The notes under the pieces are model-generated. The model saw only the letters and a list, made by a program, of their open reading frames with translations. It was not told the origin of the DNA and searched no databases. Of a stretch of 64,000 nucleotides of DNA, positions 33,509 through 42,035 are shown one piece after another (position 1 is the stretch's first letter; each line of letters starts with the position of its first letter). Where the stretch lies: positions 5,110-69,109 of the forward strand of contig JABXHG010000001.1 of assembly GCA_013393545.1 (NCBI GenBank), in the 5' to 3' direction. Position numbers and translations under genes: made by a program. Source of the stretch: Alteromonadaceae bacterium (GTDB lineage: Bacteria > Pseudomonadota > Gammaproteobacteria > Pseudomonadales > Oleiphilaceae).

Positions 33509-35278
33509 ATGAGCTCCACCTTCAAGCTCCGCCCCTACCAGCGGGAGGCGGTCGACGCCACGATTCGGCATTTCCGCCAGTCGGATGAGTCCGCCGTCAT
33601 CGTGCTGCCCACCGGCGCGGGCAAAAGCCTGGTCATCGCCGAGCTGGCTCGTTTGGCCCGGCGCAGGATTCTGGTGCTGACTCACGTGAAAGAGCTGGTG
33701 GAGCAGAACCACGCCAAGTACCAGAGCTATGGCTTAACGGGCGGAGTCTTCTCGGCCGGGCTCAAACGCAAGGACAGCCGGCATCAGGTGACCTTCGCCA
33801 GCGTTCAGTCTGTGGCGGCGAATCTGGACCAGTTCCGGGACGAATACTCGCTGGTGATCATCGATGAGTGTCATCGGGTGAGCGGAGAGGACACCAGTCA
33901 GTACCAGCGCATTATCGAGTTGCTGCGCCAGCAGAACGATTCCCTAAAAGTGCTAGGGCTCACCGCCACTCCCTACCGCCTCGCCATGGGCTGGATCTAC
34001 CGCTACCACTACCGGGGCTTTGTGCGCGGTGACGAAGACAAGCCGTTTCAGCACTGCATCTACGAACTGCCGCTGAGTTTCATGATCAACCGGGGGTACC
34101 TCACCAAACCCGAGCTGGTGAACGCGGCGGTGGCGCAATACGATTTCTCTGCACTGCCCAGTGACCGCTTCGGCGAATACGCCGAGAAAGACGTCAATCA
34201 GCTGCTGAGCAAGCACCAACGGGTGACCCGGGCCATCATCGAGCAGGTGGTGGAGCTTGCCGCCGAGCGTCAGGGCGTGATGATCTTTGCCGCCACGGTG
34301 GACCACGCTCGGGAAATCACCGGCTACCTGCCGGAACACGAAACCGCGCTGGTGACCGGCGCAACGGACATGAACGAACGGGCGCAGCTGATCCAGGGTT
34401 TCAAACAGCGCCAGTTGAAGTACCTGGTGAATGTATCCGTGCTCACCACGGGCTTCGATGCGCCCCATGTGGATTTTATCGCCATTCTTCGCCCGACCCA
34501 GTCAGTTAGCCTGTATCAGCAGATCGTCGGCCGGGGCCTTCGGCTGGATGAGGGCAAGCGTGACTGCCTGGTGATTGATTACGCAGGCAACAGCGTGAAC
34601 CTGCATCACCCGGAGGTGGGCGAGCCCAAACCGGACCCGGACAGTGAGCCGGTGCAGGTGTTCTGCCCGGGCTGCGGGTTTGCCAATATTTTCTGGGGCA
34701 AGACCGACAGCGAGGGTCGCGTGGTTGAGCACTACGGGCGCCGTTGTCAGGGGCTGCTCGGGGCGGCGGAAGGCGAAGAGCCGGCTCTGCAGAAGGGCCG
34801 CTCGGAGCAGTGCGATTACCGGTTCCGCTTCAAGGAATGCCGCCACTGCGGTGCCGAGAATGACATCGCCGCTCGCAAGTGCCATGAGTGCGAAAGTGCG
34901 ATCATTGATCCGGACGACCAATTAAAAGATGCCCTGAAGCTGAAAGATGCCATGGTGATTCGCTGTGCCGGAATCACGCTGAATTCGACTGGTAGCAAGC
35001 TGAAAATCACTTATCACGGCGAGGACGGAGAAGAACTCGGCGAGACCTTTGATTTCAGCAAGCCCGGCCAGCGCGCGGTTTTCAACAAGCTTTTCGGGCG
35101 GCGGTTCGCCAACAGCCAGGCGCCGAAGACCTTTAACACGGCGGGCGACGTGCTGGAAATGCAGGCGCTGTTGTCGGCCCCGGATTTCGTGATCGCCCGC
35201 AAGCACAAGTACTACTGGCAGGTGCAGGAGCGGATGTTTGATTACCAGGGTAATTACCGGAAGGCGTATGAGGCCTGA
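33509..35278 (+). CDS. radD: DNA-repair ATPase RadD (YejH), SF2 helicase family
   Basis: 589 residues, close to E. coli RadD. The SF2 core has Walker A PTGAGKS (34-40), DECH (119-122), TATPY and motif [12 protein letters not shown]. After the helicase core come zinc-finger-like cysteines ([22 protein letters not shown]) and a C-terminal domain. RadD aids recombinational repair by supporting RecA and SSB in E. coli. Monocistronic, divergent from the iron operon with about 290 bases between. Confidence 0.92.
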   Translation: MSSTFKLRPYQREAVDATIRHFRQSDESAVIVLPTGAGKSLVIAELARLARRRILVLTHVKELVEQNHAKYQSYGLTGGVFSAGLKRKDSRHQVTFASVQSVAANLDQFRDEYSLVIIDECHRVSGEDTSQYQRIIELLRQQNDSLKVLGLTATPYRLAMGWIYRYHYRGFVRGDEDKPFQHCIYELPLSFMINRGYLTKPELVNAAVAQYDFSALPSDRFGEYAEKDVNQLLSKHQRVTRAIIEQVVELAAERQGVMIFAATVDHAREITGYLPEHETALVTGATDMNERAQLIQGFKQRQLKYLVNVSVLTTGFDAPHVDFIAILRPTQSVSLYQQIVGRGLRLDEGKRDCLVIDYAGNSVNLHHPEVGEPKPDPDSEPVQVFCPGCGFANIFWGKTDSEGRVVEHYGRRCQGLLGAAEGEEPALQKGRSEQCDYRFRFKECRHCGAENDIAARKCHECESAIIDPDDQLKDALKLKDAMVIRCAGITLNSTGSKLKITYHGEDGEELGETFDFSKPGQRAVFNKLFGRRFANSQAPKTFNTAGDVLEMQALLSAPDFVIARKHKYYWQVQERMFDYQGNYRKAYEA

Positions 35279-35285
35279 GACGCTT

Positions 35286-35570
35286 CTATCGTTTCAGATC
35301 GCGGTAGAAGTTTTCATGTGAGCCCAGTGCCATCAACTCCAGCACCAGCTTGCCATCGTCAAAGTGATAGCCCAGCAAGGTGAGCTGCTTGTTCATCTTG
35401 AATTTATAGACGCGAAGAAACGCCAGGTCACCTTTTTTCTGGGTGCCCAGGGTGGGGCATTTCATCAACTCTTTTACAGCCGCGTCCAAATCTTGCTTTT
35501 GGTTCGGCTTTAGCTTCTTTACCGCTTTTTTGAACGTGGGCGTCTGCAGTACGGCGGTGATTTCAGCCAA
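35286..35570 (-). CDS. RelE/ParE-superfamily toxin (YafQ-like)
   Basis: 94 residues using TTG 35570, which overlaps the end of the antitoxin gene by eight bases; no ATG fits. Family pattern: TPTFKKAVKKLKPNQKQDLDAA, then LRVYKFKMNKQLTLLGYHF and an LMALGSHENFYRDLKR tail typical of YafQ/RelE-type toxins that cut mRNA on the ribosome. The C-terminal His/Tyr/Arg side chains needed for activity look present. Confidence 0.85.
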   Translation of the reverse strand: MAEITAVLQTPTFKKAVKKLKPNQKQDLDAAVKELMKCPTLGTQKKGDLAFLRVYKFKMNKQLTLLGYHFDDGKLVLELMALGSHENFYRDLKR

Positions 35571-35784
35571 AATCGTATGTCTCCAGCTTCCCTGCTTCCC
35601 GTTCGGCTTGTGCAATGATGGCCTGCCGGACAAATTCGTAAGGCAAATCCGGGTTGTCTTCCATCATTTCACCAATCTTGGCCCAATGTTCGATTTGTTT
35701 GGGAGTAGTGCGATTCAAGGCTTTGGCGATAATGCTGGCTTTTTGAACCAGCTCTTCATCCAGCCGCACACTGTTCGTAGCCAT
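35563..35784 (-). CDS. ParD-like antitoxin
   Basis: 73 residues with an N-terminal DNA-binding part (NSVRLDEELVQKASIIAKALN) in the ParD-like family (antitoxins often paired with YafQ/RelE toxins) and an acidic, less ordered C-terminus. It precedes and overlaps its toxin gene, the usual antitoxin-first order. A short dyad 24-40 bases upstream is a candidate operator. Confidence 0.85.
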   Translation of the reverse strand: MATNSVRLDEELVQKASIIAKALNRTTPKQIEHWAKIGEMMEDNPDLPYEFVRQAIIAQAEREAGKLETYDFG

Positions 35785-35807
35785 GGTAATACCTCAAAAA
35801 ATTCAAA

Positions 35808-35824
35808 TGATGCAACTTGCGTCA
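35808..35824. promoter_or_regulatory. Putative operator of the ParD-like/RelE operon
   Basis: TGATGCAA-C-TTGCGTCA, 8-base arms with one mismatch around a single central base, 24 bases upstream of the antitoxin ATG. Antitoxins of this type bind such dyads to autoregulate. Inferred site. Confidence 0.5.
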
Positions 35825-35848
35825 ATTGTAGCAGAGGCGGAAGTTGTG

Positions 35849-35938
35849 TCATTCCTCATAAATCATTTTCCGGGTCATCCCGCCGTCGATTACAAAGTTC
35901 TGCCCCGTCACAAAGCGCGCCTCCGGTGACAAGTGGTC
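35849..35938 (-). pseudogene. SDR gene 3'-end fragment, copy 1
   Basis: Thirty codons on the minus strand read as the C-terminus of a short-chain dehydrogenase: [20 protein letters not shown] then MTRKMIYEE and stop. The rest of the enzyme is missing. A second copy of the same 3' end lies at 37732-37818, with the DUF938 and aldo/keto reductase genes between them. Confidence 0.85.
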
Positions 35939-36011
35939 GCTATCGGTTCAGTAAGCGCTCATTCACCTGTCCGCTGGCGCAAGTGAAGACAGATCTTTAT
36001 ATCCATCAAGG

Positions 36012-36611
36012 TTAGACATGCCGAAACACCAATAGCTGGTTATTGGCCGGCATGGGGTGATTTTCCACCAGCCGTATACCGGCGGATTCCGCCAGGGCGC
36101 TGAGATCGGCCAAATCCCGGATGCCCATGTGGCCGGCTTGGGCTCTCAGGTGCTGGTCAAACCGGCGGTTGCTGTCACTGGTGTATTCGTCCTGGTGGTT
36201 GAACGGGCCATAAAGGCAGAAGGCGCCGTCTTCCAACAGCCGTTCGCCAATCCCACGAAACATCTGTTCCACTTCCGGCCAGGCCATGATGTGGGCGGTG
36301 TTGGCGGAGAAGGCCCATTGGAAAGTGTCTACCGGCCAGTTTGCATCGCCCACATCCAGTTCAATGATGGGTAGTATGTTGGGCAGGGCAGCTTGCGCCA
36401 ACCGCCCATGGCATAGGTGTGAGGAGTCCGGATGGTCGCTCGGTTGCCATTGCAGGTGGGGCATGGCGCTGGCGAAATGCACGGCGTGTTGCCCGGTGAG
36501 TGTGCCGATCTCCAGAACCTTGCCGGGAGCCACAAAAACCGCCTGTAGCCGCGCCAGAATCGGGGCCTTGTTGTTCTCGCAGGCCTGGGAAAAGGGCAAA
36601 TGATTGGTCAT
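36012..36611 (-). CDS. DUF938 SAM-dependent methyltransferase-like protein
   Basis: 199 residues from ATG 36611. The DUF938 family pattern is complete: PFSQACENNKAPIL, the SAM-binding loop VLEIGTLTGQHAVHFA, WPVDTFQWAFSANTAHIM and the C-terminal VFRHV. The fold is that of class I methyltransferases but no substrate is known. A long open frame extends upstream to 37742 on this strand but it is antisense to the aldo/keto reductase gene and has no similarity. Confidence 0.9.
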   Translation of the reverse strand: MTNHLPFSQACENNKAPILARLQAVFVAPGKVLEIGTLTGQHAVHFASAMPHLQWQPSDHPDSSHLCHGRLAQAALPNILPIIELDVGDANWPVDTFQWAFSANTAHIMAWPEVEQMFRGIGERLLEDGAFCLYGPFNHQDEYTSDSNRRFDQHLRAQAGHMGIRDLADLSALAESAGIRLVENHPMPANNQLLVFRHV

Positions 36612-36728
36612 TGGGGCAAACGTCTCTCTCGTCAGGGGTTGAATTCCCATGCTCCCCGAAGCATGTCTTGAATACAACGCTTTCACAGCGCCACCTGACA
36701 AGCGGCGCTTTTGGTAATGGGAGGACCC

Positions 36729-37718
36729 ATGGAAAAGCAGAAGTTCGGTAACACAGACATTGAAGTAACCCCCGTTGGGCTTGGCACCTGGGCTATTGGC
36801 GGCTGGATGTGGGGCGGCACCGACGAAGCCCAGTCCATCGACACCATTCACCGGGCCGTGGATAAAGGCATTGGTCTGGTGGACACCGCGCCGGTTTATG
36901 GTTTCGGCCGTTCCGAGGAAATTGTCGGTAAGGCCCTGGCCGGAGGCCGCCGTGATCAGGTTGCCCTGGCCACCAAGGTGGCTCTGAACTGGAATGATGA
37001 TCAGGACAAAGTCTGGCGTGATGCTTCCGCCGCACGTATCGAGCGGGAAGTGGACGATTCCCTCAAGCGCCTCCAGACGGATCACATCGACATCTACCAG
37101 GTTCACTGGCCAGACCCGAAGACCCCCATGGACGAGACCGCCCGGGCGCTTGAAAAACTCTACCAGGCCGGGAAAATCCGGGCCATTGGTGTCAGTAACT
37201 TCACCCCGGACCAGATGGACGAGTTGCGCAAGCACGTGCCCCTGCACAGCCTGCAGCCTCCGTATAACCTGTTCGAGAGGGGCATTGAGCAGGATGTTCT
37301 GCCGTACTGCCGGGAAAACGGCATTGCCACGATCACCTACGGCGGGCTGTGTCGCGGCCTCCTGACCGGCAAAATGCGGGAAGATACCCGGTTCACCGGC
37401 GACGACTTGCGCAAGAATGACCCGAAATTCCAGGGCGATCGCTATCAGCATTACCTGAAGGCTGTCGCTGAGCTGGACCAGTTTGCCCGGGAGCGGTATC
37501 AGAAAAACGTGTTGGCCCTGGCGCTGCGCTGGTTGGTAGACCAACCGGGCGTGACCACCGCGCTCTGGGGCGCAAGACGGCCGGACCAGCTGGACCCGGT
37601 GGATGACATTGAAGGCTGGTCGCTGGATGAGGATGCGATGGCCACCATTGATGGCATCCTGGAGCAGTGCATTACCGACCCGGTGGGGCCGGAGTTCATG
37701 GCGCCGCCGTCGCGTTGA
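36729..37718 (+). CDS. Aldo/keto reductase
   Basis: 329 residues from ATG 36729, preceded by GGGAGG. A TIM-barrel NAD(P)H-dependent oxidoreductase with the AKR active-site residues in place: DTAPVYGFGRSE (Asp/Tyr), ALATKV (Lys), and QVHWPDPKTPMDE (His). The C-terminal coenzyme loop is present (GARRPDQLD). Probably reduces an aldehyde; substrate unknown. Lies head-to-head with the DUF938 gene; both sit between two SDR scraps. Confidence 0.92.
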   Translation: MEKQKFGNTDIEVTPVGLGTWAIGGWMWGGTDEAQSIDTIHRAVDKGIGLVDTAPVYGFGRSEEIVGKALAGGRRDQVALATKVALNWNDDQDKVWRDASAARIEREVDDSLKRLQTDHIDIYQVHWPDPKTPMDETARALEKLYQAGKIRAIGVSNFTPDQMDELRKHVPLHSLQPPYNLFERGIEQDVLPYCRENGIATITYGGLCRGLLTGKMREDTRFTGDDLRKNDPKFQGDRYQHYLKAVAELDQFARERYQKNVLALALRWLVDQPGVTTALWGARRPDQLDPVDDIEGWSLDEDAMATIDGILEQCITDPVGPEFMAPPSR

Positions 37719-37731
37719 TGATTTGGGGCGC

Positions 37732-37818
37732 TTAATCCTCATAAATCATTTTGCGGGTCATGTCCCCATCAATCACGAAATTTTGGCCCGCCACAAAAGG
37801 GGGCCTCCGGTGACACTA
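37732..37818 (-). pseudogene. SDR gene 3'-end fragment, copy 2 (frameshifted)
   Basis: On the minus strand it reads [20 protein letters not shown] then stop, the same C-terminus as copy 1 at 35849-35938, about 80% identical in bases by eye. An extra base in a CCCCC/TTTT stretch breaks the frame after SPEA. It ends abruptly upstream. Confidence 0.82.
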
Positions 37819-37923
37819 GGTACCACAATGGCGGCTAAAGGTTCCCATGCGCCGGGGGCTCCGGTATGGTCTGCTCCGGTAAACTTGACCCTTTAGGTCC
37901 ATATTCAGAGGAGGTAACAGACC

Positions 37924-38397
37924 GTGCAATCCACGCTGAAATTAATGATTGGCGCATTGCTCCTGGCCATCATCATGCCGCTGGCTCCGGCGCACGCAGG
38001 CGACAACGCCGATGATGCCACGGTGGAAGCTCTGCGCGAAGATGTTGCAAACCTGAACCGGGAGCTGCAGGAGTTCACGGCTGAGCGGCGTGAACGTTTG
38101 ATGATGGATATCGAAGACGTTCTGGATTCCATTGATGCTCGGATAGCTGCATTGGAATCGCGGCTGCGTGAGAACCGGAATAAAGTGGACCAGTTAACCC
38201 GGGCGCAGGCACAAACTGCATTGGCCTCGCTGCGCCGTGAGCGGGCACGGGTAACCGAGTGGTACCAGCGAATGGAAGATAGCGCTAACTTTACCTGGGA
38301 ATCCATGAAAGAAGGCTTTAACGAGGCGTTCGGTCAGCTTTCCGAAGATTGGGAAAGTGCCGAGCAGGCAGTACGGGACGCCGACGAACAACAGTGA
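37924..38397 (+). CDS. Exported coiled-coil protein of unknown function
   Basis: 157 residues starting at GTG 37924 with GAGGTAAC ahead. A signal peptide (about 1-25, ending AHA) precedes a long heptad-rich helical region (about 30-125, for example LREDVANLNRELQEF). The C-terminal 30 residues contain WESMKEGFNEAFGQL and are acidic. No lipobox, so soluble periplasmic. I recognise no catalytic motif. Monocistronic. Confidence 0.75.
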   Translation: MQSTLKLMIGALLLAIIMPLAPAHAGDNADDATVEALREDVANLNRELQEFTAERRERLMMDIEDVLDSIDARIAALESRLRENRNKVDQLTRAQAQTALASLRRERARVTEWYQRMEDSANFTWESMKEGFNEAFGQLSEDWESAEQAVRDADEQQ

Positions 38398-38431
38398 CAA
38401 TTAACCAGTGGCTGCAGTCGGTTAATGTGTA

Positions 38432-39445
38432 TTAACGGCTCTGATAAAAGCTTTTGATGGCCTGCAGCAAAGTGTCGATGTCCGGCTGACTGATATCCAC
38501 GTGGGTAACAAACCGGATGGGGTTGGCCACTTTGATCAGAATGCCCTCACGCGCCAGATAATCGCTCAGTTCTCCAGTTTTGCCCAGGCGGCAGCGGGCG
38601 TGAACCATATTGGTTTGAGGGCTGTCGGGGGCTACTTCCAGTTCGGGGATGCTGGCCAGCCCTCTGGCCAGGTACTGCGCATTGGCGTGGTCGTCCTGCA
38701 GGCGCAGGGGTCCCTGCTCCAGCGCGATCTGCCCGGCAGCGGCCAGTATGCCGGCCTGGCGCATGCCGCCACCGACCATTTTTCGCAGCCGCCTGGCCCG
38801 TTCGATAAAGGCTCCGGGGCCCAGCAGCAAGGAGCCCACGGGTGCCCCCAGTCCTTTTGACAAACAGACGCTGACCGAATCGTAGTACCGTGTGATGTCG
38901 GTTATGTCGCAACCCGTTTCTACCGCAGCATTGAAGACCCGGGCGCCATCCAGGTGCAACAGGAGCCCATGGTTGTCGCAGAATTGGCGGGCCTGTTGCT
39001 GGTAGTCCAGAGACAGTACCCGGCCGCCGATGGTGTTTTCCAGCGACAGCAGGCGGGTGATGGCAAAGTGCGCGTCGGCCGGTTTGATGGCGGCGCGGGC
39101 CTTGTCCAGGCTGATGCTGCCATCGGGCTCGTTTTCAATCGGCTGTGGCTGCACACTGCCCAATACGGCAGCACCGCCGCCTTCATAGCGGTAGTTGTGG
39201 GCGTTCTGCCCGCACAGGTATTCATCTCCCCGGCCACAATGGGCCATGATGGCCAGCAGGTTGGCCTGAGTGCCGCTGGCGGTGAACAAGGCGGCTTCAA
39301 AGCCCAGGCGTTCGGCGGCGTAGCTCTGCAGGCGGTTAATGGTCGGGTCATCTCCGTAAACATCGTCGCCCACTTCGGCATTGGCCATGGCTTCGCGCAT
39401 GGCCGTGGTCGGCTGGGTTACCGTGTCGCTGCGGAAATCGATCAT
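38432..39445 (-). CDS. ltaE: Low-specificity L-threonine aldolase
   Basis: 337 residues from ATG 39445 (an in-frame extension to 39544 is unlikely). PLP-dependent fold type I enzyme splitting L-threonine and allo-threonine into glycine and acetaldehyde. The PLP lysine is Lys197 in SVCLSKGLGAPVG, with Asp166 in HLDGAR; the start MIDFRSDTVTQPT and the GDDVYGDDP loop are characteristic. Cytoplasmic. Convergent with the coiled-coil gene; divergent from the NAD(P)-binding SDR-like gene. Confidence 0.94.
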   Translation of the reverse strand: MIDFRSDTVTQPTTAMREAMANAEVGDDVYGDDPTINRLQSYAAERLGFEAALFTASGTQANLLAIMAHCGRGDEYLCGQNAHNYRYEGGGAAVLGSVQPQPIENEPDGSISLDKARAAIKPADAHFAITRLLSLENTIGGRVLSLDYQQQARQFCDNHGLLLHLDGARVFNAAVETGCDITDITRYYDSVSVCLSKGLGAPVGSLLLGPGAFIERARRLRKMVGGGMRQAGILAAAGQIALEQGPLRLQDDHANAQYLARGLASIPELEVAPDSPQTNMVHARCRLGKTGELSDYLAREGILIKVANPIRFVTHVDISQPDIDTLLQAIKSFYQSR

Positions 39446-39570
39446 GTGCAGTGCGCCTCGTCTTGTCTGGAAAGCGTTCGCCGGAGCCGGCCCGGTGACC
39501 TTGAATTGTGCCTGCCGCGCATTCAGGGATAAAGTGTCAGTCATTACTCAAAGGAATCAGGAGAGTTTTC

Positions 39571-40218
39571 ATGCACGTATTTATTGCCGGCGCCAACGGG
39601 CAAATTGGCCAACACCTGCTGCAGGAAATGGCAGAGAGTGATCACGAGGCGCGCGCCCTTATTCGCCACCCGGGCCAGGGGCCGGACCTGCAAAAACTCG
39701 GTGCCACGGAAACGGTGGTGGGCGATCTGGAGCACGATTGTAGCGAAGCCATGCGTGGTTGTGATGCGGTGGTGTTTACCGCAGGCTCTGGCCCGCATAC
39801 CGGCCCGGACAAGACCATTGATGTGGACCAGGACGGTGCCATTCGGCTGATTGATACGGCCAAAGCCATGGGTATCAAACGGTTCATCATGGTCAGCGCC
39901 CTGCGTGCGGAGAACCCGGATGAAGGCCCGGAGAAGCTACAGCATTACTTGTGGGCCAAGCGCAAGGCGGACGATCACCTGAAAGCCAGCGGGCTGGACT
40001 ACACCATCGTGCGCCCGGGCCGGCTGACGAGCGAAGAAGGCAGCGGTAAGGTGGCGGTTTCTGTTACGCCGTCCGAACTGGGCTACATTCCCCGGGAAGA
40101 TGTGGCCAAAGTGCTTCTGGCGGTGCTGGATGCGGACAACACCCACAGGCTGGTGTTTGATGTGATCTCCGGCGAGACACCGGTCGGTGAAGCTGTCGCC
40201 AGCCTCGTTAGAGGCTAA
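39571..40218 (+). CDS. NAD(P)-binding atypical SDR (NAD(P)H-binding family)
   Basis: 215 residues. The Rossmann start MHVFIAGANGQIGQHLL and the mid-chain VVFTAGS, FIMVSALRA and DYTIVRPGRL are those of atypical SDR5 (YwnB/HSCARG-like) proteins, which bind NAD(P)H and often lack the Tyr-x-x-x-Lys catalytic pair; no clear YxxxK is present here, although HYLWAKRKAD could serve. Role unknown. ATG 39571 follows GGAGAG. Ends at a 10-bp hairpin spanning the stop codon. Confidence 0.87.
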   Translation: MHVFIAGANGQIGQHLLQEMAESDHEARALIRHPGQGPDLQKLGATETVVGDLEHDCSEAMRGCDAVVFTAGSGPHTGPDKTIDVDQDGAIRLIDTAKAMGIKRFIMVSALRAENPDEGPEKLQHYLWAKRKADDHLKASGLDYTIVRPGRLTSEEGSGKVAVSVTPSELGYIPREDVAKVLLAVLDADNTHRLVFDVISGETPVGEAVASLVRG

Positions 40219-40236
40219 CGAGGCCGGTTAAAGTGC

Positions 40237-40374
40237 TTAATCACGGTCGGCTTTGCGTTCGATGGCTTCGCCGGCCTGCTTCATGTCTTTGCCCAAACCT
40301 TCCATGGTGTTGCAGCCGGCCAGTGCGGTGCCCAGCACGAGGGTCAGCAACATGGTTCGAAGCGTAAATTTCAT
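40237..40374 (-). CDS. Entericidin-like small lipoprotein
   Basis: 45 residues, a short gene easily missed. A lipobox (LAGC, lipid at Cys21) ends the signal peptide, and the mature peptide reads NTMEGLGKDMKQAGEAIERK, the entericidin A/B pattern. Entericidins are tiny outer- or inner-membrane lipoproteins regulated at stationary phase or by stress in enterobacteria. GGGAG precedes the ATG. Convergent with the SDR gene. Confidence 0.9.
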   Translation of the reverse strand: MKFTLRTMLLTLVLGTALAGCNTMEGLGKDMKQAGEAIERKADRD

Positions 40375-40468
40375 TGTGTTCTCCCGGGTTCAAGGTTCAG
40401 CGCTTGTGAATTCAAACAGGCTCCGGTGGTTTGCACAAGCCCGATGAGATGAATTTGCGTTCAGAATC

Positions 40469-40882
40469 TCACACCTTCACTTTTCCCCGTAGCGCCTTGG
40501 TTTTCCCGTGTTTGATTTTCTTGTCCACGCGCTTGCGTTTGGCGGATCTGGAGGGTTTGGTCGGGCGGCGAGCTTTTTGCGGTTTGACCGCTTCCTGAAT
40601 CAGGGTTTTCAGCCGTTGTAGGGCATCGTCCTTGTTTTGCTCAAGGGTGCGGAACGATTGAGCCTTGATGATAATAATGCCGTCTTTGCTGATGCGCTGG
40701 TCCGAAAGCGCCATTAGCCGTTCCTTGTAGAACGGCGGCAGCGACGAATGCAGAATGTCGAATCGCAAATGCACGGCGGTGGCAACCTTGTTCACATTCT
40801 GCCCGCCCGCACCCTGGGCGCGGATCTGGCTAAGCTCTAGTTCCCAGTCGGCAATTTCAACCGCATTGGAGATTTTCAGCAT
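40469..40882 (-). CDS. arfB: Alternative ribosome-rescue factor ArfB (YaeJ)
   Basis: 137 residues. The GGQ catalytic motif is at 26-28 in RAQGAGGQNVNK, with the release-factor-like domain around it and a lysine/arginine-rich tail that enters the empty mRNA channel (RPTKPSRSAKRKRVDKK). It hydrolyses peptidyl-tRNA on stalled ribosomes. Start MLKISN is the family start. Monocistronic. Confidence 0.95.
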   Translation of the reverse strand: MLKISNAVEIADWELELSQIRAQGAGGQNVNKVATAVHLRFDILHSSLPPFYKERLMALSDQRISKDGIIIIKAQSFRTLEQNKDDALQRLKTLIQEAVKPQKARRPTKPSRSAKRKRVDKKIKHGKTKALRGKVKV

Positions 40883-40973
40883 GGGTGTTATCCATTGGTC
40901 AATTTCCCTTCAGTTTGCGCAGGGCCGGTGTTTCTGGCCCTTCAGGGCACCTATCCTGTTCATGCTAACAAAG

Positions 40974-40996
40974 TTATCCACAGTTTTTGTGAGTAA
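40974..40996. promoter_or_regulatory. Paired DnaA-box-like motif, copy 1
   Basis: TTATCCACA and, in the other orientation, TGTGAGTAA are separated by five bases. The preceding GCTAACAAAG is shared with the similar site at 54090-54112. A DnaA-titration or regulatory site is possible; neither copy is near dnaA or an origin gene. Confidence 0.45.
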
Positions 40997-42035
40997 CTGG
41001 CCCGATTTCCCGGTAAGCCGATTGTTCTTAACATCGCGTTTTGGCTGGCTCGGCCAGATTGTGGTGACATGACCTCTGGACGTGGCTGCTGCTCTTAAAC
41101 AAAAGCGAACATTCGCACCGCGACCAGACCGACGGGTTTGCTCGGGCCTTGGAGTCCGTGACGAATCATTCGTGGACGGATTGCGTCTGGGTTAACATCG
41201 TGAGACGGCTCAATCTGGGCGCAACCATCCATCCGACTCTTCGGGCGCAAGAAAACAAATGTCGTTATCTTTTAATCAGTGTTAGGAAAGGTCAGGAAGT
41301 GACATAAGCCCCCTTAGATCAAACAGGCATGTTCACTGGATAGCTAAGCCTAAATAACCTAAAGCACTACTTAGATCCCTGCTATTGTTTTTTAGGTACT
41401 GAAGCTGGCATTAGTACCTGTTTCTGAATAAAAACACACTAATGGAACTGTCATTAGGCTGATTTCAATAAAATCTGAGTCAGATCAGGGATGACGCTTC
41501 TAACGTACAGGGATTTAGCAATGACTCAAACTCTCGCCTGGCGCTCATTAGCCCTAGTCTCCACTGACGTTTTTTCCTGCAACGGATCAGTGACACCCCA
41601 AAACCATGAACATTGTCCGGGCATCACAGCGTCGCCCGGGAAATCGTGTGGCTCAGTTACTTACCCACAACAGAGAGCTTACCTATAAATTCAGTGCAAA
41701 TAGGACAGCTTTCCATTGGTGCAGGCCAATCAAAGCCCATGTTCAGAACGCTAAGACTTATGACACCTCATTCTGAAATGAACAATCTCAAATTTTCCGC
41801 ATATTCAAAAAAGTCAACGTTGCAAAACTGATAATGAGAAACCAGCCACACGTCGGCCTGAGTATTTGAGACGACAAGCACATGATCGAACATCTTATGA
41901 TAAACGAAGTTGACATCACTTAACGGACTCATAGACTGTGCCGCGCTTAGTATCAACATATGCGGAATTGTAATATAAATGATCTCCGAAGTGCTCAACA
42001 CTAAGCAAATGGATTAAAATCAATGGAGCTGTACT
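40997..42035. other. Island left flank: ~1 kb without a convincing gene
   Basis: The sequence changes from GC-rich to AT-rich around 41250-41350. Short open frames (for example 41491-41688) show no family pattern and lack ribosome sites. It contains an inverted repeat at 41394-41419, a DnaA-like TTACCCACA at 41661-41669, an AT-rich TAATATAAAT stretch near 41970 that could be a -10 region, and GGAG at 42024-42027 for the first operon gene. Likely leader and control region of the island operon. Confidence 0.6.
41394..41419. repeat. Inverted repeat in the operon leader
   Basis: AGGTACT and AGTACCT are perfect complements around a 12-base spacer, about 620 bases before the first operon gene. It may be an operator or the stem of a leader RNA; no T-run follows. 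Confidence 0.45.

Noticed and set aside
36612..37742. Long upstream extension of the DUF938 frame
   Set aside because: It is antisense to the aldo/keto reductase gene; the family start lies at 36611.
40202..40224. Hairpin GCCTCGTTAG/CTAACGAGGC at the SDR-like gene's stop codon
   Set aside because: No T-run on either strand; it may protect the mRNA end but is not a supportable terminator.
41491..41688. 65-codon open frame in the island leader
   Set aside because: No ribosome site, no domain, codon use unlike the operon genes; left as non-coding leader.
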